A stretch of 40,194 bases of DNA from Bacteroidota bacterium (GTDB lineage Bacteria > Bacteroidota > Bacteroidia > Bacteroidales > GCA-2748055), in NCBI GenBank assembly GCA_002748055.1, contig PDRI01000028.1:1-40194 (forward strand). The letters are read 5' to 3'. A program made the translations under genes and the position numbers. Within the stretch, counting starts at the first letter, position 1. Each line of letters starts with the position of its first letter. Shown here one piece after another: positions 23,470 through 32,228 of this stretch. Below the pieces are notes generated by a model. That model was not told where the DNA came from and did not search any database. It was given only the letters and a program-made list of their open reading frames with translations.

Positions 23470-24651
23470 TCAGTCTTTCTTCTCCCGGTGATAGGCCAAC
23501 CAGCTTTCGGCTTCGGCCAGAAGCCCGCTAAGTGAAGACAGCGGCTTTTTCAGAAAGGCAGTCAGCCTCGACGATCGATCAAGCATGAGGGGGAGGGCAG
23601 CGAAGGCCATGCCAATGGCCTCATGGGCCTTGTGGAGGGCGGCATTATTCAGGGCTCCTGAAATACGTGGATTTCGAATCTCTACAGAAAAGGCGGAGAA
23701 GGCCGATACGATCAGAATGGCCCGCAGGCACATTTCCAGTCCCACCTCAAAGCCCGACTGGTAGGGATCGTCCGGGGAGGCTTGCCAGAAAAACCCGGCA
23801 AGCAGGGTCATAAACAGGAGCTGCATCCAGAAAAAGGGCTTGGCAAGTCGACGCAGAATACGCGGATAGTAGATGAACAGAAAGCCTGCATAAACCAGCA
23901 AGGGAAGCAGGGGGACAAGGGCAAGGCCGTAGCGCCTGATCATAACCAGGCTGAGTGGAATCATAAGGCCGTGCAGCACCAGCAGCGGGAGGTGGAAGGT
24001 CTGTCCGGGTGCGGTTTTTTGCCAGTCTGAGGCCTCTTCTGCTTTGACTTCTTTTGGCAGCTCAATGCTTTGTTGTCCCTTTCGCAGGGCATTCCGCCCC
24101 AGTAAGAATCCGGCCAGTGCGGCGAGGCTGCCCAGCACGGAGTAGATGAGGGCCACACTCAGGATCAGGTCTCCTGCATCGGCTTCCAGACGGGGAAATT
24201 GTTTCTTCATGAAAAAGAAGAGATTCGAATAGATGTTGAGCAGATCGCTGCCGTAGAGGATGAAGAGGTTGGCCAGTTTATGCAGGATGGCTGAAAGCAG
24301 TGCGACTGAGCCGGCTATCAGGTAGGCCGTAAGATGCCTTCCCAGGAGATAGAGGACGGCCTCCATCAGGAGGGCCTCCATCAGAATGCCGGTCATTGGC
24401 CCCAGGATGATGGCACTGGGCGAGAGGGATTTCATAAGGGCGCAGATGAGTCCTGCCCTCCAGATGAGCCCGCGGCTGTTCCAGATCTGCAGGAAGGCGA
24501 TCATAAACATGACTGAGAATCCGGCCAGCAAGGTTCCGCTGAAGGGAAGGTGGAGGTTGTGGAGCAGGCTTCCGACAATGATTTCGAAGCTTGCCCAGAG
24601 CCCTCCGGCCACCGCTGCCTTCAACCATATATCGGGGTCTTTAGGGGGCAT
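23470..24651 (-). CDS. Polytopic membrane protein of unknown function next to mobA (ECF-transporter-like layout?)
   Basis: A 393-residue protein I do not recognise with certainty. Residues about 8-165 hold five or six hydrophobic segments with small residues (KAAVAGGLWASFEIIVGSLL; ALMKSLSPSAIILGPMTG), similar in style to ECF transporter S components. A hydrophobic segment at about 165-190 leads to a short basic linker. Residues about 220-365 hold further segments ending GLEMCLRAILIVSAFSAFSVEIRNP and AFAALPLMLDRSSRL, which resemble the EcfT/CbiQ coupling subunit. No ATPase gene is adjacent. The gene overlaps the mobA end by 11 bp, so the two are co-transcribed. It could be a fused S-T transporter or an unrelated family; no function is claimed. 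Confidence 0.75.
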   Translation of the reverse strand: MPPKDPDIWLKAAVAGGLWASFEIIVGSLLHNLHLPFSGTLLAGFSVMFMIAFLQIWNSRGLIWRAGLICALMKSLSPSAIILGPMTGILMEALLMEAVLYLLGRHLTAYLIAGSVALLSAILHKLANLFILYGSDLLNIYSNLFFFMKKQFPRLEADAGDLILSVALIYSVLGSLAALAGFLLGRNALRKGQQSIELPKEVKAEEASDWQKTAPGQTFHLPLLVLHGLMIPLSLVMIRRYGLALVPLLPLLVYAGFLFIYYPRILRRLAKPFFWMQLLFMTLLAGFFWQASPDDPYQSGFEVGLEMCLRAILIVSAFSAFSVEIRNPRISGALNNAALHKAHEAIGMAFAALPLMLDRSSRLTAFLKKPLSSLSGLLAEAESWLAYHREKKD

Positions 24652-25225
24652 AGTCGGGCAGGGCTGAAAGCTGGTCCAGGTCCTTTTTCTCGTTTATATT
24701 CAGGAACAGATTGGGGCTGTAAAAGGCCAGCTCAGGCCCAACGGGAACCAGCCGGTAGTTTGGACCGGCGAAAAGCTGATGGAGGGCGTAGCTGCCTTGC
24801 TTAATCTGCGCTTCCATCGCTTGCAGGGCATTCTTATGGTAGAGGCCACAGAGTGGTTCGAATCTGTGCCCTTCATGGACGGGTACCACAATGTCTTCAT
24901 CTTTTCTTTGTTGCAGCAGATGGCGAAACAGTGCCGGTTTTACCAGGGGCATGTCGTAGGAAATGACCAGGCAGAGGTGATGTCTGGCCTTTTTCAGGCA
25001 GGTGTAGAGACCACCGATCGGACCAATCCCGCTGATTTCGTCGCAGACCACACGATGCCCCTCCGCATGCGGGAAGTCATTGCAGGAGCTGATCAGGATT
25101 TCGTCGCAAAGAGCCTCCAACACCCGAAGCGGAAACTGATAGAGCATGCGGCCGCCCAGGGAAATAAAGCCCTTGTCCCGCCCCATTCGGCTCGATTGTC
25201 CGCCGGCCATTAAAATGCCGCTCAT
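24641..25225 (-). CDS. mobA: Molybdenum cofactor guanylyltransferase
   Basis: A 194-residue nucleotidyltransferase that joins GMP from GTP to Mo-molybdopterin, giving the MGD form needed by DMSO-reductase family enzymes. It opens with the signature MSGILMAGGQSSRMGRDKGFISLGG (LAGGxSxRMGxDK). Further motifs are DEISGIGPIGGLYTCL and VISYDMPLVKPALFRHLL (metal-binding Asp), then RFEPLCGLYHKNAL and INEKKDL near the end. The ATG at 25225 places Met directly before the signature; the frame to 25273 adds 16 unrelated residues. Its product is probably required by the psr molybdoenzyme encoded downstream on the same strand. Confidence 0.93.
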   Translation of the reverse strand: MSGILMAGGQSSRMGRDKGFISLGGRMLYQFPLRVLEALCDEILISSCNDFPHAEGHRVVCDEISGIGPIGGLYTCLKKARHHLCLVISYDMPLVKPALFRHLLQQRKDEDIVVPVHEGHRFEPLCGLYHKNALQAMEAQIKQGSYALHQLFAGPNYRLVPVGPELAFYSPNLFLNINEKKDLDQLSALPDYAP

Positions 25226-25270
25226 TTTTTCTGTATCTCCCCGGAATCTCACCATGCTGCACTTGCTGGC

Positions 25271-25301
25271 CAAAGGTACGATTTGCAGATTTTACCTGAA
25301 A
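25271..25301 (-). promoter_or_regulatory. Promoter of mobA operon
   Basis: On the minus strand, TTTC (25298-25301), a 19-bp spacer and TACCTTTG (25271-25278) fit the Bacteroidota promoter; the -7 box is perfect and the -33 box has one mismatch. The leader before the mobA ATG would be about 40 nt. A weaker plus-strand candidate for the divergent oxidoreductase is TTTG at 25282-25285 with TTAACTTG at 25306-25313. Confidence 0.5.
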
Positions 25302-25351
25302 AGTATTAACTTGGAAAAAGAAGATTTTTGGCTCACCTTAAAACGAAACAG

Positions 25352-26668
25352 ATGTCAATTAACAGAAGAGACTTTATTCGTCGCTCATCTGCTGCAACAG
25401 CAGCCATGGGCATTGTTTCGGGCTTTCCCAGGCTGTATGGAGGTATTCTTGAGGCCAACGAGAAACTGGTTTGCGGTGCCATTGGTGTGAAGGGCATGGG
25501 CATGGCCGATCTGAAGGCCTTTCTGGCCATGCCAAACACAGAATGTGCGGCACTTTGCGATGTGGATGACAATGTTCTGCAGGAACGCATTGCCGATGTG
25601 AAAAAGATCCAGGGAAAGGCGCCGAAGGGCTACAGGGATTTCCGCGATCTGATCGCCCACAAGGGGCTTGATGTGGTCATCATCGCCACCCCCGACCATT
25701 GGCATACCCTTCCCTTTGTCTATGCTGCACAGGAGGGGCTGGACATTTACTGCGAAAAGCCTTTGGCCAATACCATTGAGGAGTGCGCTATCATGGAGAG
25801 GGCTGTATCCCGCTATGGCATAGTGGCCCAGGTCGGACAATGGCAGCGCAGCGACAGGCATTGGCAGGATGCCATTTCCTATGTCCATTCAGGAAAACTT
25901 GGTAAGATCCGGACGGTCAGGGCCTGGTCCTACCAGGGGTGGATGAATTCGGTGCCTGTGCTCGCCAACAGCCCCGTACCTGAAGGCGTCGACTACGATT
26001 TCTGGCTCGGGCCGGCACCCGCGCGTCCCTTCAACAGAAATCGCTTTCACTTTACTTTTCGCTGGTTCTGGGACTATGCAGGGGGGATGATGACCGACTG
26101 GGGTGTACATATTGTCGATTATGCCCTTTATGGGATGAAGGAATATGCCCCGAAATCGGTGATGTCGATGGGAGGAAAGTTTGCCTATCCCAACGATGCC
26201 TGTGAGACTCCCGACACCCAACAGGCCCTCTACGAATTCGATGATTTTACGCTGTTGTGGGATCATGGTATTGGCATTGACGGGGGCTACTATGGCCGTT
26301 CCCATGGAGTTGGTTTTGTTGGAAATGAGGGCACTCTGGTGGTCGATCGCAGGGGCTGGGAGGTGATTCCCGAGCCTAAGGGCGGCAGTCCCACACTCCA
26401 GGCTGTTGATCTGATCAGGGGAGACGGCAAGGGCCTGGCCAATCACATGCTGAATTTTGCCGATGCCATCAAAACGGGAGCGAAACTGAATTGCCCGGTA
26501 GAGATTGCTGCACGCGTGGCCCGCACCTGCCACCTTGGCAATGTGGCCTTCAAAACAGGCCGCAGGCTTTATTGGGATGCCGATAAGAGCTGCTTCAGGG
26601 GCGACGAGGAAGCCAACCGCTATCTCAGTCCACTGTACCGGAAGCCCTGGGTCCTGCCCAGGGTTTAG
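25352..26668 (+). CDS. Tat-exported Gfo/Idh/MocA family oxidoreductase
   Basis: A 438-residue NAD(P)-dependent sugar or inositol dehydrogenase-like protein. It begins MSINRRDFIRRSSAATAAMG, a twin-arginine signal, so it is folded with cofactor and exported. The Rossmann half has GAIGVKGMGMADLKAF, CALCDVDD-like AALCDVDDN, VVIIATPDHWHTLPF and the family hallmark CEKPLANTIEE with its Lys. The C-terminal half has DWGVHIVDYALYGM and a substrate-side sheet. Exported members in Bacteroidota are often linked to glycan breakdown, some acting as glycosidases through an NAD redox cycle; the substrate here is unknown. The ATG at 25352 starts the Tat motif. It converges on the SDR gene with a 4-bp overlap. 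Confidence 0.9.
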   Translation: MSINRRDFIRRSSAATAAMGIVSGFPRLYGGILEANEKLVCGAIGVKGMGMADLKAFLAMPNTECAALCDVDDNVLQERIADVKKIQGKAPKGYRDFRDLIAHKGLDVVIIATPDHWHTLPFVYAAQEGLDIYCEKPLANTIEECAIMERAVSRYGIVAQVGQWQRSDRHWQDAISYVHSGKLGKIRTVRAWSYQGWMNSVPVLANSPVPEGVDYDFWLGPAPARPFNRNRFHFTFRWFWDYAGGMMTDWGVHIVDYALYGMKEYAPKSVMSMGGKFAYPNDACETPDTQQALYEFDDFTLLWDHGIGIDGGYYGRSHGVGFVGNEGTLVVDRRGWEVIPEPKGGSPTLQAVDLIRGDGKGLANHMLNFADAIKTGAKLNCPVEIAARVARTCHLGNVAFKTGRRLYWDADKSCFRGDEEANRYLSPLYRKPWVLPRV

Positions 26669-27672
26669 GCCTTTTGTTCCGAACGCAGCCAATTCAGGGT
26701 AAGCACCACGCCTTCCCTGAATTTCAGAGGATGGTAGCCGAGCTTTTCCCGGGCTTTGTCCGAGGAAACGATCCAGTTGTGACTGAATTTCCGAACAAGG
26801 CCTGGCACAACAAGGGGCCTGATGCCAAAAAGTTTGGCCAGGCCCAGCATGCCTCCGGCTGCTGCCAGCATCAGCCAGAGGGGGAGGTGGAAGAGCCTTT
26901 TCTTCACCCCGCTTAGTTCCCCGACAATCCGGAAGAGTTCATTGTAGCTGATGTTTTCCCCACCCAGCACATAGCGTTCCCCTGCTTCTCCTTTGGCCAT
27001 GGCCAGCTTCATGCCTTCAACCACGTCTTCCACAAAGACATAGTTGCCCGGGCTTTTGCCATCGCCGGGTATCAGCCGCCACGATCCCTCGACATATTGT
27101 TTGATCATCCGGGTTACTCCGTTCGATTCGCTGAGAAGCCCCGGGCCATAGACCCTTGTCGGGTTGACAATGACAAGCTCCGGCCAGTCTTCGTGCTGTT
27201 CCGACAAGCGCCGTTCCATTTCTGCCTTGGATGCTTCGTATGCGGTAAAGAAGGAGGAGGGAGGGGGGCTTTTTTCATGCACAGCACTGCCGGTGGAGGG
27301 GCCCAGGATGCCTGCTGTAGAGCTCACTACCATTCGCCTTATGCCACTTGCAGCTGCACAGCGGACAAGCAGGAGTGTGCCTTCTACATTGTAGCGGTGG
27401 CTGTGGTTTTTGTCCCGGTTCCAGACGGTGGCATCAGCAGCAAGATGGTAGACTTCGTGGCAGCCCTTCATGGCCTTCATCAGGGCTTGTTCGTCGAGGA
27501 GGTCTCCTTTAAACAGTTTTACACCAGGCAGCTTGATGGCCGCCGTTTTCCCCTCGTTACGGTAGAGGGCATGGATCTGATGGCCCTCTTTTTGGAGCGA
27601 TTTCAGCAGTTGTGCACCGATGAATCCGGTTGCTCCGGTGACAAAGATTCTCTTTAGGTTCTGTTCTTCCAT
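26665..27672 (-). CDS. Extended SDR family NAD(P)-dependent epimerase/reductase (DFR-like)
   Basis: A 335-residue extended short-chain dehydrogenase. The nucleotide-binding start is KRIFVTGATGFIGAQLL (TGxxGxxG). YHLAADATVW follows, then the catalytic Ser/Thr in VVSSTAGILGP and Tyr-Lys in AYEASK, and NPTRVYGPG. The overall pattern is nearer to dihydroflavonol-reductase or sterol-dehydrogenase-like members than to UDP-sugar epimerases, judged from the short C-terminal domain with a hydrophobic stretch (LPLWLMLAAAGGMLGLAKLFG, residues about 270-290) that may touch the membrane. The start lies inside the end of the CPBP gene (19-bp overlap), so it is coupled to it and to the acyl ligase. Substrate unknown. 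Confidence 0.87.
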   Translation of the reverse strand: MEEQNLKRIFVTGATGFIGAQLLKSLQKEGHQIHALYRNEGKTAAIKLPGVKLFKGDLLDEQALMKAMKGCHEVYHLAADATVWNRDKNHSHRYNVEGTLLLVRCAAASGIRRMVVSSTAGILGPSTGSAVHEKSPPPSSFFTAYEASKAEMERRLSEQHEDWPELVIVNPTRVYGPGLLSESNGVTRMIKQYVEGSWRLIPGDGKSPGNYVFVEDVVEGMKLAMAKGEAGERYVLGGENISYNELFRIVGELSGVKKRLFHLPLWLMLAAAGGMLGLAKLFGIRPLVVPGLVRKFSHNWIVSSDKAREKLGYHPLKFREGVVLTLNWLRSEQKA

Positions 27673-28355
27673 CTCACTTTCATTTCAGGGTTTCTGCTGA
27701 TCGACCACCATTCGTTCGAGAGGGCCATGACCCCATGCAGGAGGAAGGCATAGAGGATGCTGCCGCTTTCCAGACTGATCCAGCAAAGGAGGATGCCCAG
27801 GGGAATGGCGCCAAAGGTCTCGCGTGGGCCCTTGTACATGTGAGCCAGGGCATAGAGGCTGCAATTCAAAGCGATGGCCGGCCAGGTGCCGAGCACATTG
27901 TACGAGGCAAACAGGAGGTAGCCCCTGAACAGGAATTCATAGCCCAGCAGGAAGAACAGCCAGCTTAATGCGCTTACCAACAGCAGGCCGGGGTTCCATA
28001 TTTGCTTTCGGATTTGCGGATACATGGCCTTATTAGAAGCCGATCCGGCAGCAAAATAGCCCAGGACTACAATGCTTGCAGCCAGCGGGAGCAGCCACCA
28101 GAAGCAGGATCCGGGTGCACGCAATCCGTAGGATTGCAATGATCCTTTCGTAAGGAGGATGAAGATGGCGGGAAGGATGCCCAGGAACAGGAGACCGAGC
28201 AGTCTTTGTACAATGAGATGAGCCGGCGATCCCTGTTTGCCGGTTTCGGCTTTTTGAAAGATTGCGGCGATGCGTCCCCCTTTCGATAAAAAGTAGTAAA
28301 GGGGAAAGGCCAGGCCGCCAAAAAGCAGGGCTGCTGATAGCTGAAGTTTGTCCAT
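27654..28355 (-). CDS. CPBP family membrane protein (glutamic-type intramembrane protease fold, altered motif)
   Basis: A 233-residue protein with about seven to eight hydrophobic segments. The CPBP/ABI motifs are visible: motif 1 GYEFLFRGYLLF, motif 2 LYALAHMYKG and motif 3 FLLHGVMALSNEWW. Motif 1 is normally EExxxR; here the first Glu is Tyr139, while Glu140, Arg144 and the later histidines remain. Active members (Rce1-like) cleave membrane-embedded substrates using the Glu pair; with one Glu missing, activity is uncertain. It begins on the last base of the acyl-ligase gene (1-bp overlap), so it belongs to the ligase-CPBP-SDR operon. Confidence 0.85.
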   Translation of the reverse strand: MDKLQLSAALLFGGLAFPLYYFLSKGGRIAAIFQKAETGKQGSPAHLIVQRLLGLLFLGILPAIFILLTKGSLQSYGLRAPGSCFWWLLPLAASIVVLGYFAAGSASNKAMYPQIRKQIWNPGLLLVSALSWLFFLLGYEFLFRGYLLFASYNVLGTWPAIALNCSLYALAHMYKGPRETFGAIPLGILLCWISLESGSILYAFLLHGVMALSNEWWSISRNPEMKVRWKNRT

Positions 28356-29884
28356 CAGCCGGCTCCCGATGCTGCGGCCATCTTGCCGACCATTTTACTA
28401 ACTGTTCTGAAATCGATCTTCCCGGAGCCCATGACGGGGAGTTTTTCAATGATGAAGAACTGGCGTGGCAGGGCAATATTGGGCAAGTCCCGGCTCATTT
28501 TTCGCAGCAGAGCGATTTTATTGATCTCGCTGTTCACCGCAGCCACGATGGTCGAACCTTTTACTTCGTCCGGAATCTCTACTACGCAGCAGTTCACCCC
28601 ATTGGGAAGGTATTGTTCCATGATGCTCTCGACCCAGACCAGGGAAATCATCTCTCCGCCCACCTTTACAAAGCGCTTGAAGCGGCCGGCATGGAAGAGA
28701 TAGCCGTCCTTGTCGAGGTAGCCCATGTCACCGGTGTCGTACCAACCATCGACCAGGACCTCGGCAGTGAGTTCCGGTGCATTGAGGTAGCCCTTCATCA
28801 CACTTTCGCTTCGGGTGACGATCTTTCCGGTTTCCCCCGGCTTGCACAGCTCCCCGGTTTCCACGTTCTCAATGCGGATCTCTACGTTGGGGATTGGTTT
28901 TCCAATGGATCCGGGCCTGTTGTCTATTAGGTTGTTGGACGAGATTACCGGGGAGGTTTCTGTGGTGCCGTAGCCCTCCAGCAGTACCGTACCATGCTTT
29001 TGTCTGAATCCTTCCCGTAGTGCATCCGGGCATTTGTCTGCCCCGGCCACCATCAGCCGCAGGCTGCTGAAATCGCCATCTTCCGATTTTTGGAGATAAC
29101 CCCAATAGAAACTTGGTGTAGCCACCATCATGGTCGGGCGTTCTTCCCGTGCTATTTTGCTGATGGTTTGGAATTCGGTTGGGTTGGCATAAGTAAGCAT
29201 GGTGACACCCTTGACGAAGGAAAGCCAGAGATTCACCGTGAGCCCGAAGATGTGAAAGAAAACCAGTATTGCCAATAAGACATCGCCTTCTTTAATACCG
29301 AGATGCACGTAGAAATCGCGAATGTTCGAAGCCAGGTTGCGGTGGGTGAGGGGAACCACCTTGGGGTCTTTCTCACTTCCGCTCGTGAACAGAATGGCCG
29401 CCTTGTCGTCTTCGTGTCCTCTATGTACGCTCTTCAGAAGCAGGGGCAGCGGCAGCTTCGCATGCAGGGCAGCTGCAAGCTTCTCACCGGGTTTCACTCC
29501 TTTCATGAGGTCCTCCAGCAGGACCATGCCCTCCATCACCGGGCAGCCTATCTTCTCAAGCAGGGCTTTGGACGTGATCACGGTTTGGAATTTGCATTTC
29601 TCTCTGGCGTAATTGATGTTGTTCTCGGCCCCTGTGGAGTAGTTGATCATGACGGGTACCCGTCCACTCATCAGCGCTGCTGCAGTAGCCAGTGCACATC
29701 CGGCCGAAGTGGGCACCATAATACCGATATAGCCCGGCTCATATTTTCTGTATTTCCTGGTCAGGATTAAGGCTCCGATCAGGGTCTGGTTCCAGCTGAG
29801 CTCAGTATTGGTGCTCTTGTCCTTGATCGCTGTCTGAGCGGACCGTTTTTTGGCGTTTTTGATAAATTCCTGATGAAGCAGCAT
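28355..29884 (-). CDS. AMP-dependent acyl ligase (acyl-ACP/acyl-CoA synthetase type)
   Basis: A 509-residue member of the ANL superfamily. The phosphate-binding loop is ILFTSGSEKDPKVVPLTHRNL. Further core motifs are GYGTTETSP (A5), WYDTGDMGYLDKDGYLFHAGR (A7-A8) and, near the C-terminus, the catalytic lysine of VMGSGKIDFRTV (A10). The enzyme would activate a fatty acid as acyl-AMP and pass it to ACP, CoA or a lipid. The sequence resembles the ligase half of Aas (acyl-ACP synthetase), but the acyltransferase half is absent. First gene of an operon with a CPBP membrane protein and an SDR reductase; the set may modify a lipid, which is inference. Confidence 0.9.
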   Translation of the reverse strand: MLLHQEFIKNAKKRSAQTAIKDKSTNTELSWNQTLIGALILTRKYRKYEPGYIGIMVPTSAGCALATAAALMSGRVPVMINYSTGAENNINYAREKCKFQTVITSKALLEKIGCPVMEGMVLLEDLMKGVKPGEKLAAALHAKLPLPLLLKSVHRGHEDDKAAILFTSGSEKDPKVVPLTHRNLASNIRDFYVHLGIKEGDVLLAILVFFHIFGLTVNLWLSFVKGVTMLTYANPTEFQTISKIAREERPTMMVATPSFYWGYLQKSEDGDFSSLRLMVAGADKCPDALREGFRQKHGTVLLEGYGTTETSPVISSNNLIDNRPGSIGKPIPNVEIRIENVETGELCKPGETGKIVTRSESVMKGYLNAPELTAEVLVDGWYDTGDMGYLDKDGYLFHAGRFKRFVKVGGEMISLVWVESIMEQYLPNGVNCCVVEIPDEVKGSTIVAAVNSEINKIALLRKMSRDLPNIALPRQFFIIEKLPVMGSGKIDFRTVSKMVGKMAAASGAG

Positions 29885-29920
29885 CTTTGTTAAATTCGAA
29901 AAATCTTATCTTAACCGGAG

Positions 29921-29928
29921 CAAATATA
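29921..29928 (-). promoter_or_regulatory. -7 box of acyl-ligase operon
   Basis: TATATTTG on the minus strand fits TAnnTTTG exactly, 37 bp before the ATG at 29884. No -33 TTTG is seen; the upstream DNA is already the divergent TonB receptor gene. Confidence 0.5.
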
Positions 29929-29933
29929 ATCAA

Positions 29934-32228
29934 TTGGGAGATTCTCATCTTATACGGGTTTGTTCGCGCCGCCTTCTCCTTTGGGCTATCATCCTTCGGA
30001 GTGTGGCATTGTTCGGACAGGCTTCTGCCAGGCTGAACGGCAGGATATGGGATGCAGAGAGTGGCAGGGCACTTGTGGCTGCCAGTATAAGTATCGACCG
30101 CAGGGCCGGAGTTATAAGCGATGATGAGGGCTGTTTCAGCTTTCAGCTGGATCCGGGGAAGCATGTGCTTGAGATATACTATGTGGGTTACCAGACCCTT
30201 GTCAGGGAGCTTGAACTGCAAGCCGGTTCGAATGACAGTCTTCTTTTGCCTATGCTGCCCGAAAGACTATTGCTCGATGAGGTGGTGGTGAGTGCGGGCA
30301 AGTATGCTCAGAAAATCGCTGATGTATCCGTCTCCATCGATCTGATTAAACCCGCTCAGCTAAGCAAACAGAATATCGTTTCACTTGATCAGATCCTGGA
30401 ACGTAGCCCGGGTGTGAGCATCCTCGATGGTCAGCCCAGTATCCGGGGGGGGAGTGGATTTGCATACGGGGTGGGAAGCCGGGTCTTAATGCTGGTCGAC
30501 GACCTGCCCATGATCTCGGCCGATGCCGGCGATATTAAATGGAGTTATATGCCGGTGGAAAACATTCACCAGGTGGAGGTTATTAAAGGCGGTTCATCGG
30601 TTTTATATGGCTCTGCAGCCCTGAATGGGGTCATTAATCTGCGAACCCGCTTCCCGGGAAATGATCCATCCACCGAGCTGACAACTTATGGAGGGATCTA
30701 TATGGACCCCCGACGAAAGGAGCTTATCTGGCGGGATCGCCGGCCTTTCTACAGGGGGGCAAGTGTCTCCCATTTGCGGAAGATTGGCCGCAGTGATCTG
30801 TCACTGGGCATGAATTACCATAAAGACGAGGGGTACCGGGAGGGGGATTATGAACATCGGATCAGGGGCAATCTGGCCTTGAGGCATCGCTTCCAAAAGC
30901 TGCCCGGCCTCAGTATTGGGCTCTCGACCAGTTACATGTTCATCGATCAGGGCGATTTTCTGCTTTGGCTCAATGCCGATTCCGGAGCCTACCGGCAGCG
31001 TCCGGATGTCATTTCGTCCCTGATCGGACATCGTTACAACATCGATCCCTACATCGAATACCAGGGCCGAAATGGCAACCGTCACAGCCTCCGTACCCGT
31101 TTGTACAGCGTTGGTAATGCCACGTTCGATAAGAGCCGGAGCGCGTATTCGAAGCTCTGGTACGGCGAGTACCGCTATCTGAAGAAGCTGAACGGGGGGT
31201 CGCACTGGACGAGCGGGTTAAGCTTTTCGCGCAATACGGTGGTGGCCAACCTCTACCTGAATCACCGCGGATCGAATGCGGCGCTTTACACCCAGTATGA
31301 TGCCAGGATCACTCCGCGCCTGAAGGCCTCCGGCGGTATCCGGTGGGAAATAAATACCCTGAACGACAACCTCTATTACTCTCTTCCCGTGCTTCGTGCG
31401 GGGCTCAATCTGAGATTGAGCAAGGCTGCTTATCTGAGGGCCTCCATCGGCCAGGGTTACCGTTTCCCTTCTGTTGCGGAAAAGTTTGCCGATGCCGATA
31501 TCGGCGGACTAAAGGTCTTCCCGAATCCCGAACTCGAACCGGAACGGGGCTGGAGCGCCGAACTTGGCCTTCGGCAGGGGCTGGCTCTGGGAAGCTGGGA
31601 GGGCATGGTCGACCTGGCACTCTTCCACACAGCCTATAAACACATGATCGAATACACCTTTGGGGTTTATCCGCCCGATTCGGTGGCCATCCCCACCATT
31701 GATCATGTTGGCTTCAAGGCACTGAACATTGGTACTGCCCGTATCAGTGGCCTGGAGTTTTCCACGATGATGACCGGACGTATTGGGCCGGTCGGGCTTA
31801 GCCTTACCGGGGCTTACACCTGGATGGACCCTGTAGATCCCCTGCTGCTCGATTCACTGGGCAGGGACGAGGACCTGGCCTATGTCCTGAAGTACAGGAG
31901 GCGGCATCTGCTTAAGGCCGATGGCGAACTGGAGTTTGGGCAGGTTTTTGCAGGCCTTAACCTGCAGTACAACTCCCGGATGATCAATGTGGATGAAATC
32001 TTCATTGATCCCCTGATCGGGGATTTGCTTCAGCCGGGCTTCCCCGATTACTGGAGAACCAGGGCCGGGGGCTATGTCCTGGTCGATTTTCGCCTGGGTT
32101 GGGAGGTCGGCAGGCATATCCGTCTGACCGCCCTGTTGAAGAACGCTTTTAACAAAGAGTACCTTGGCAGGCCCGGTGACCTGGGTGCGCCAAGAAGCTT
32201 CAGCTTGCAGCTTCGCCTCTTATTCTGA
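29934..32228 (+). CDS. TonB-dependent receptor with CarboxypepD-like N-terminal domain
   Basis: An outer-membrane active transporter of about 764 residues. A signal peptide (RRLLLWAIILRSVALFGQA) precedes a carboxypeptidase-regulatory-like domain (ARLNGRIWDAESGRALVAASISI...), the plug (DEVVVSAGKYAQKIADVSVSIDLI, SLDQILERSPGVSILDGQPSIRGG, VEVIKGGSSVLYGSAALNGVINLRT) and a beta-barrel ending with Phe (SFSLQLRLLF). It is shorter than SusC-type receptors (about 1000), and no SusD gene is adjacent, so a metal chelate, vitamin or small siderophore is more likely than a glycan. No ATG precedes the signal peptide in frame; TTG at 29934 is the probable start. It overlaps the convergent T9SS gene by 9 bp. 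Confidence 0.9.
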   Translation: MGDSHLIRVCSRRLLLWAIILRSVALFGQASARLNGRIWDAESGRALVAASISIDRRAGVISDDEGCFSFQLDPGKHVLEIYYVGYQTLVRELELQAGSNDSLLLPMLPERLLLDEVVVSAGKYAQKIADVSVSIDLIKPAQLSKQNIVSLDQILERSPGVSILDGQPSIRGGSGFAYGVGSRVLMLVDDLPMISADAGDIKWSYMPVENIHQVEVIKGGSSVLYGSAALNGVINLRTRFPGNDPSTELTTYGGIYMDPRRKELIWRDRRPFYRGASVSHLRKIGRSDLSLGMNYHKDEGYREGDYEHRIRGNLALRHRFQKLPGLSIGLSTSYMFIDQGDFLLWLNADSGAYRQRPDVISSLIGHRYNIDPYIEYQGRNGNRHSLRTRLYSVGNATFDKSRSAYSKLWYGEYRYLKKLNGGSHWTSGLSFSRNTVVANLYLNHRGSNAALYTQYDARITPRLKASGGIRWEINTLNDNLYYSLPVLRAGLNLRLSKAAYLRASIGQGYRFPSVAEKFADADIGGLKVFPNPELEPERGWSAELGLRQGLALGSWEGMVDLALFHTAYKHMIEYTFGVYPPDSVAIPTIDHVGFKALNIGTARISGLEFSTMMTGRIGPVGLSLTGAYTWMDPVDPLLLDSLGRDEDLAYVLKYRRRHLLKADGELEFGQVFAGLNLQYNSRMINVDEIFIDPLIGDLLQPGFPDYWRTRAGGYVLVDFRLGWEVGRHIRLTALLKNAFNKEYLGRPGDLGAPRSFSLQLRLLF

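Noticed and set aside
26665..29884. OleC/OleD-type long-chain olefin synthesis
   Set aside because: An acyl ligase and an SDR reductase fit the general scheme, but OleA (thiolase-like) and OleB (alpha/beta hydrolase) are absent and the ligase looks closer to the Aas type.
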